From NCBI GenBank assembly GCA_035222895.1, contig JAVYIG010002375.1, positions 186,001 through 250,000 on the forward strand: a stretch of 64,000 nucleotides of DNA, given 5' to 3'. The position numbers were made by a program, and so were the translations under genes. Positions 27,401 to 35,583 of this stretch are shown one piece after another (positions within the stretch are counted from its first letter, which is position 1; each line of letters opens with the position of its first letter). The DNA comes from Strongylocentrotus droebachiensis. Its lineage: Eukaryota > Echinodermata > Echinoidea > Camarodonta > Strongylocentrotidae. Under the pieces are notes generated by a model. The model was not told where the DNA came from. It saw nothing but the letters and a program-made list of their open reading frames with translations, and ran no database searches.

Positions 27401-30400
27401 AATGGATGGAAAGTGAAAATTAAAGAGAACATTATCAAAGACTAAATTTAGAAGGTTTATTGCTCTTGGCAGAGCTCAACATTGGTAACAGCCAGGGGCA
27501 ATGACCTTCAGATTTTTCACAATGACCCACAAATTGATAAAATATTTTCAAAGTGTGTTCCTCAAGAGCAATTGGTTGATTTTCTGAGGTGAAAAGATAG
27601 GAGACACTTGTCCAACCATCCCTGGTGCATGATAAAATGTATGAAATTATAAGTAAATGATAATTTGTTATGATTTTTAGCTACCTGATGGGATAGAAAA
27701 TGGAAATTGAAGAGAACATTATCTGGTTTTAATCAGGGATGACTGACCAAGCCATTTTGTTGGCAGGGCATCATGTTTGTGGACACGGTCATGACCATGG
27801 ACAGATAAAGGTCAAGTCCATCTGTGGCTTGTGGTGCAAGATATTGGACAGGGATCCGTGGCGTTTCTGCATCTGTATTGGTCTCGAGATGCATTAATCT
27901 GAGTATTGCTATGTAGACTTGTGATAAAGGGACTTCATGTACTATTGGAGTTTTACCATTGAACAAAAAAAATTAGCATAGGTTTACTTCAAATAATGGT
28001 CAATTACATTTTTTGTGTGTGGAAGAAGTTTGTAAGAGGTAAGTGGAATCCTGAAAAAGGAAAGCATCTGTATTATTATAGGATGCATTAATCTGTGATG
28101 GTACTATTTGGACATGTGATAAAATGTCCAGATAGAGAAACTAAGAGGATATCGAATGAGAAATAGTATCCCTCGGGCGCATATAGCTGAAGGAATATTA
28201 TACTAATTTTCCCTTTAATCATAGCTTAATGATTTCAACATTTGTACTATTTTTGTAGATAATTTCATAATTTATTGTACAAAATTTTATTGGCTTCTCA
28301 AAGTTCTGATCAGTATGAATAATACGCAACTATGCAAATGTTTCCCCTAAAGAGAAAAAGACAGAACAATTAATGGGAGAGGGGGAAGGGAACATGAACA
28401 GAAGATGATATGACCCGCGGCCCACATGCACCCCTCCCAATGCTTCCTCAATGTTACAAATAACCCACGCTATGCTTACAAGCATTTTGTGTCTTGATTT
28501 ATATTAAACAAAGAATTGTCTTTTGGGGGGTCTGTAGTTATTAGTGAGTCTGCAAAATTTGAAAAGTATTTGTTTGAAACAGAAAGACTTTATTTAGAGG
28601 GCCTTCCCACACACTCTTCCTCCGTCAATCTATCATAGTATGAAGGTCAAGAGAAACAAGGATAATCCAATCGCACCTCACTCAAAATGATCTACCTCAA
28701 CATTATCTGATGCGATCACCTCCTGCCATCCAAGCGATGCTTAACGCTTCTGACATCAGCCATGTCAAGATCCAATATCGATCTCCCCCTCTGCCAGTAA
28801 AGCTAGCTGCCATCGTCTCGTGAGGGTTAAGGAGGAAGGATGCTGGAAGCTATGGGCCAGTGCCTTCCAAATAAAGATAGGGATGCAGCCAGTGACAACA
28901 TAATTCAAAGAATGTGTGCTTGCCACTCAAGCTTGATCGATGGGGTGGGTTCACATTAAATCAGTGTACAATGAATGCTAATCAAGGTCAATACTTGATG
29001 CTTTAGCTTTAAAGGTAATACAAAGTTTTGGGAAATTGTGTAAATTGGGTAAATTGGATGGATAGTGATTCTTTACAATTTTGATATATTTGGATGCCCC
29101 TGTGGATGTATTATAAGCACTAGAAAGTTTAGCCCCTAAAACACTTCTGCTTTCGAGAAAAATTGAATATAAACATTTACCGGTGCTCCCGGTAAATTTT
29201 GATGAATTTCAAATAGCGCCTACGGCCGTACAATAGAAGCTGCGACCATGAAAATCTCAGAATATGTAGTTGTGATGTATAAATTTAAAATGGGAATAGC
29301 TAGTCGGTCAATTTTAGTCAAGAAACACTGTTTTATAGCTTAATTAATATCTTGACCTTGAAAGGGAGCTATACAACATAAAGAGTTTATTATTTACAAT
29401 TTTATACTTTAGACTCGATTTCAACCACGACAACGACCACTGAATATTGTAGGGTAACATAAGCTTCCAATATGTTCATTTGAACCATATTTATGGCCCC
29501 ATACCAAAACTTTGTATTACCTTTAATAAGTGGGGTTCATATTCATGTGGTTCAAGAGTTGATCAAGCATTGAACAAAAAAAATTAATTGGAATACTCTC
29601 AATATATGCTTTTGTACTGATGAATCCTGAAAAAGGAAAGGGTTAGGGTAAGGTATATATATGTTGGGGTCCTGGGCTGAGCTTAGGAATCAGCTAAGAG
29701 TAAGAAATTTACCATCTTTAGTTGGAATACTCTCAACATATTGCTTTAATGCTGATTAACCTGAACATGCGATGTTGTCATTACCTGAAAATCCCTGCAA
29801 CCAAGAAACATTAGGCTTGATTGACAGGTGAGTCACAATTACTCATCTGTTGTGTTTCAAATACATAAATCCCTCGGGTGGGATGTCATGCCATTATCAT
29901 GCCACAAAAACAGATTTTCTCTCAGGATTGTCACGTAAGATGGGGTTGCCTGCATAAAAATGTGCTAAATCTGTGGTATTTCATGTGAATCAATGCTGAT
30001 GATGAGCCAAAAAGACCAAGTATAAATTATATCTCAACTTGACTCTTTTCTCATAATCCATGTTTGACGTAGCCTGTGTTAAAATGTAGTGGATATCTGG
30101 TGTTTCATGTAGATTCTGACAATTAATGAGCCAACAAGACCAAAGTATCAAGAATGCTAAAACTTGATACTTTCTTAAAGAAAATCAGCTTTTCTCAAAG
30201 GATCGCCTCATTAAATGTGACAGTGAAAATGTGTTCAATCTTTAGTATTTCATGTGAAAACTGTGAATTCTGTTGATGAGCCAGCAAGAGAGAGAGAGAG
30301 AGAGAGAGTATCAAGAAAAATTTAGCCTTCATGGGCTTTGTCGGTCTTGTTCTTAAAATTGTTTAGGACGTCTTCACTTTGTTGGGATGGGTAAACCAAG

Positions 30401-33400
30401 TAAAGAAAAGGACATATACTGCTTGGCAACATTTCCCATTAGACCAATGAAGTCCATCAAGAGTCATACCTGTCACAGTGGACAACTGTCTACAGTGGAC
30501 ACCTATGTTGTCTCATTGGGAAGAAATCTGTTATGAAAAACCTGTCTAGAAAGGCCATTTGCCTACAGTAGCCACCTTTCTTTCACCTTGGTGGCCTTTA
30601 AAGACTGGTATAACTGTAATGCAAAGAGACCAAAAGAACTATTCATGGTATTTTGTACTTTGAAATTTCTTCCTGTGGCTTGATTGTGCATGAATATTTC
30701 TTTTTCTTCAATTTGTTTCTTACAAATATATTGGAGTTTCAACCAAAGTGTTTATGTGCCTCCTTATATTTACATCATAAAAACAATTCTGACTTCCAAA
30801 GTGTCATAGATTTCTATTTTTTAGAGAAATTTGTCACTGAAGGTTTTATTTTGGGGGTTGTCTGGACTAGCTGTCACTGAGAGTTGTGACTTTTGTTGAG
30901 TCACCTCATTGTGAATGTTGATTAAGAACCTACCTTAAAACACATGGTCTGAATATACCTCATCATCTATCATGATACATTTTATTCATCACTTAACAAG
31001 AAAATGTGCATTTCCGTTCTCCATATCTGATCGAATTCCTTTCTTTTCTTTTTCCTGTCGCAATTCCAGCAACTATCAAATAACCTGCTGACTGCCAGGA
31101 GCAATTATATGTTTGGGTAGAAATGGGAGGAAATTGGATTTCAAAAGTTTTGGTTGTCTGAAAACAAGGAACGTCTGGGGCGGGTGGTCAATGAGGAAAT
31201 TTCTCAGTCAGAGCCTATTTATCTAGGTCTTCCTGTAGTACCTGTATGCTTATTTCAGGCTCTTCCTGAATTTGACCATGAAAGAGGTTTGTATTGCTCC
31301 ATATTTTGTTATAGAGATCGTTATCAGGACTGATGCTTGTTTCTTCTTACTTCTTACACAATGTCATATTTAGGCTTTCGTCTTTGTCGAGTCATTTTCC
31401 TCTGTTTCTCAATGCTTTGTCTCTCCTCCCTTTGTGACTTCTTTCCGTCTGTCTCCCTTCTTTCTCTATCTTTCTTTCCCCTTCTTTCCTTCCCACATCC
31501 ACCCCCTCCTCTAAACCCTTCTCGCTCTACATCTTTTTCTTTTTTTGCCCATCACATTTTGATCTCTTTTTTCTTTAATTTCCAACAATTTGTTTGTCCA
31601 AGTTATGTTTCTATTTTTCTTTTACCAGTAATACTTACTAATTCTATCTGTCTTTCAAAACACTGAGACTTGATCGCACTAAGCTCTGTATATGAGAAAA
31701 AATCTGATCCAGATATCAATGCAAAAAGGCTGCAAATCTTGGGAAAATTCATCATTTTCTCTAGTGAATAATGCATATTCATCAAAATATGATGGAATAT
31801 ATGTTTCAATGACCATGCTCCATCTTTGGTTGTCTTTTTAGTCTTTTACTTTTGTGTTTTGTCTTTTTAACCATTTGTTTTTCAACCATGCTTTGTATTT
31901 TTCTTTTATTGTACTGTAGATTATTGGTTCGTACATTCCTGATATGGATACAAAGGACCAGGGTTCGTTATCACTCAATACATCAGGTATCATGTGGGCT
32001 TCAGGTAGCCAGCCAACGGATGGTGCAAATGGTAAGTCAGTTTGGAGAACCCCTCAATGAAGCTATTCTAGGTGGAAGGAGAAAAAACATTGTTCTTGAA
32101 AATACAAGCCATGTAAATCATATTCTGTTTTGTGTAATTTCATTTTATGACTTTTGTTGATGTTTTAAATATGTGATTTGACAATGTGACAAGTCTGAAC
32201 CATAGATATCACATGGACAGTATTTTCTTATGACTTCATGACCATTACTATGCATTTGCCTTAAGTTGAAAGAATAATGAAAAGTGAAACTGAATTTAAA
32301 GTTTCAACGAAAGTTAGAAAGAATCAACTTTACTTGATTTGATCATCACTATTTAAAAAATCAGTTTTAAAATGATATTATACTTTCTTGTCCCATGTTT
32401 TAGGCCCCACCTGTATGGTAGAAGGATTAAGGCAAGCCCTTGGATCAGACTGTCGTACAGCCATCGCGCTCATGAACACCATCCTCCTCCTTGTCATACT
32501 CGTCTCAACCATCATCTTGGCTGTCTTTATCAAAAGAAGGTATACACCTGCCAATAAACAATCGTTATTTCTATAGGTGCATCTGTAAATAGTTATAATC
32601 CTCTATTTGTTCTGTAGTATGGATGGATTGGTTGGTTGGTTGGTACATTGATTATACTCATGTGCTTAGTTTATACTCCCTGACTATCATATTATAGGAT
32701 TAGTTCTTGTTCCTCTATTTCCAGAAACTAATTTTTAATAAGAAAGGGGAAAAAATTGGAGCGATCATACTTTCACTATCTCGAGAAATTGAGATGATTT
32801 TGTAAAGCATTCTTTATAGTGTGGCCACAAGCTTTTCCCAAAGCGGCAGATTTTGATCTGTACATGTAGTATCAAGTATCAGATATATATTAATCAAGGG
32901 TTCAGTGACACAAAGATGTTACGGTACTCCATATTTTGCCAAAATGAGTATTTGATATCAAAATGTTCAGAAAAATGTGGGATTTCCAGGAAACACAACG
33001 ACTTAACTCCACCCATTGAAGTCAATGGCTTGTGAAACATAGAATTAACTTGTTAAGGCCCAAATGCTCAGTGAAACTTAAACCACTTTTTCTCAAAATG
33101 GCCAAAATGGAGATACATCTTTGTGTCACTGACCCCTCAAAATAAAAAAAATAAAATTACTTTTAGAATATCTTATTGAAGTCTTCTTGTTGTTTCTGTT
33201 CCATGAACCAGGTACGACCGGAAGGTGAAGCGTACCGAGCAGCACATCAAGCAGCTCACCCTGATGGGGCTGGGCGAGGGCACCCTTATCACTCTGGACG
33301 AGTGGGAGATGCCCAGAGAGAACGTGGTCTTGAACAGGAAGCTAGGCGAGGGAGCGTTTGGTACGGTGTACGGTGGTGAGGCCCTGCTGGATGATAATAA

Positions 33401-35551
33401 ATGGGCAGCTGTGGCAGTCAAGACCCTGAAGCTGGGGGCGTCGGTGGAGGAGAAGGTGAGACAGGATAACCTGTTACAAGGAATACATATATTTATTTCT
33501 AAATTCTAATCATACATCCAAAATATCTGGACTTTTCTTCCCCACATGCTTACGGATAAACTATTTAATTCACTTGTGATAAGTTATTGTATTACAATTT
33601 GTTTTGTTGTTTTTGCTTGGTGAGAAAATCTCTGACAATTTGCAGAAGTGTTTGAGAGAAATTTTAGCCTGTGAAGTAGGCTTTAGTCAGAATATAATAT
33701 GAAAAAAGCTTAGCCCATACAGTAATTATGAATCGATGGGGCAGTCTCTAAACTTATCCCTAGGAGTCTTGATAGCAAACATACTCTGTTATAAAACATG
33801 CATAAGACCCTTATTTCAAGTTAAACCATTCTATCCTCAGAACTTGTAAATTTGCCTGTTAGATGTAAGACCATCGTGATTAATTTACATCCAAAGTAGG
33901 TCAGAATAAGATAAAGGAAAAGTTGAAGACCTTTTAAAACCATGTAATGAATGGCACCAATCATGATGTCAAGATGAATCTTTGAAGTATAAGGAGGCAC
34001 AAGTAGTGCAGAAACAAGATGTTATTCAATTAGTTTATGCTAACTTTTTCTTTTCTCTTTTTTTTCCAGCTCGATTTCCTAAGTGAGGCTGAGGTGATGA
34101 AGAGATTCAACCACAGGAACATCGTCAATCTACTAGGAGTGTGTACCCGAGGAGAACCCATGTATGCAGTCATGGAATTCATGCTTTATGGTAAGCACCT
34201 TTAAAGCCTGTCTGTACTAGTTTGGCCAGGAGAGATTAGACCACCCAGGTTGGTCACTGACAGGTGGCTATCTCATGAACTCAGGTCTCAATTAACATAA
34301 GAAAAAGAGGATCATGGGGGACCAATGGTCACCGATTAGGCATTGTTTTCTATATAGAGTTCAAAGAGTTTGAAGTTCAAAGGATTCTCATTGACTTAGA
34401 AAATTATAATTTAGTCAGCCTGTTTAAAAAGAGAATCAGTAACAAAGTTTATGATTTTGTGGATAAACAAATAAAAAGATCATAATGTGGTTTTAAAATT
34501 GATATCGCTGCTAATAAAATTGTTAACTTTCATGTACGGGAACAGAATGATATTTGATAATAAATTTCTTGACTGCCATGAACACAGAATGTCCATTTAA
34601 GATCTTGTTTTTCCTTCAACTTAGTGGGGAAAAAGAAATACATAGATGTGATTTAAAACAGAAAGTATTTCATCATACTCCTCTAGTTATCAAAGTAAAA
34701 GATACTTTTAAAAAGTTCCCATAAAAGCAGAAATATGTCAATGATTTATTCTTTTAAGTTTGGTGTTTCTTTCAATTTTATGATTATTATGCTTTAAATT
34801 TAATATCCTTGACAAATTCAAATCAAATCACATTATAGGGTGATATATTTTAACTGCTTTGTGCATCTATATGCTATTGAATGAATACTTAGGTTTAAAA
34901 TGGAAAACGAGTAAAATAAAAAAAGTGTATGTTTTCATGTTCTCCTTTTGGTGAATTTAAGACCTTTCTGCTCGTATGTCATCATATGAAAGGGGTTTAT
35001 GAGAGGAATCAACATGTTATGGTTCCTGATCAACTAATCATCCATGATGTTCGATATTTTTATGTTGTATATGATACCCTACTCATCTTGGTGTAGCAAC
35101 AAAGTCACAATACACCCGTTTTTAATTGCTTTTAGGCGACCTAAAAACCTTTCTCCTTGGACGTCGTCATCTGGTCGGTGAGGGCGTCTATGAGAGGAAT
35201 CAACATGTCATGTGTCCAGACCAACTCACGTCTATGGTGTCAGATATAGCATCCGGTCTCAGCTATCTAGCCAGCATCAACTATGTGCATAGGTGAGTGA
35301 TGGAGAGGAGATGGAGAAGAATAAACAATGATAAATGAAAGTGAGATGGAATTCACAAGGGACGTGGTAGTGGTGCAATGTTATGATGAGGGTAAAAAAT
35401 TTATCATCTGCTGGACCAACCTAATGGTCAAGTTCCACCATTCCAATTGATACTATTTTTTCTTTACTGTAATTATTAGAATTATCATTTTTATCATCAT
35501 TATTACCATCACAACTACCACTACCATTATCACCAGTAACTCATCATCATC

Positions 35552-35583
<32 letters not shown>

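Larger units (their letters stand above)
7276..31919. other. VKR giant intron (24.6 kb)
   Basis: It lies between the penultimate and last flytrap exons. More than half is the 13.6-kb TIR element at 8850-22425. The rest holds degenerate tandem repeats (8250-8740, 26850-27740, 29900-30295), MITEs (7302-7489, 29013-29522, 30465-30620) and long plain AT-rich stretches (22430-26440, 27740-29000, 30620-31900) in which I see no gene on either strand. Confidence 0.8.
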
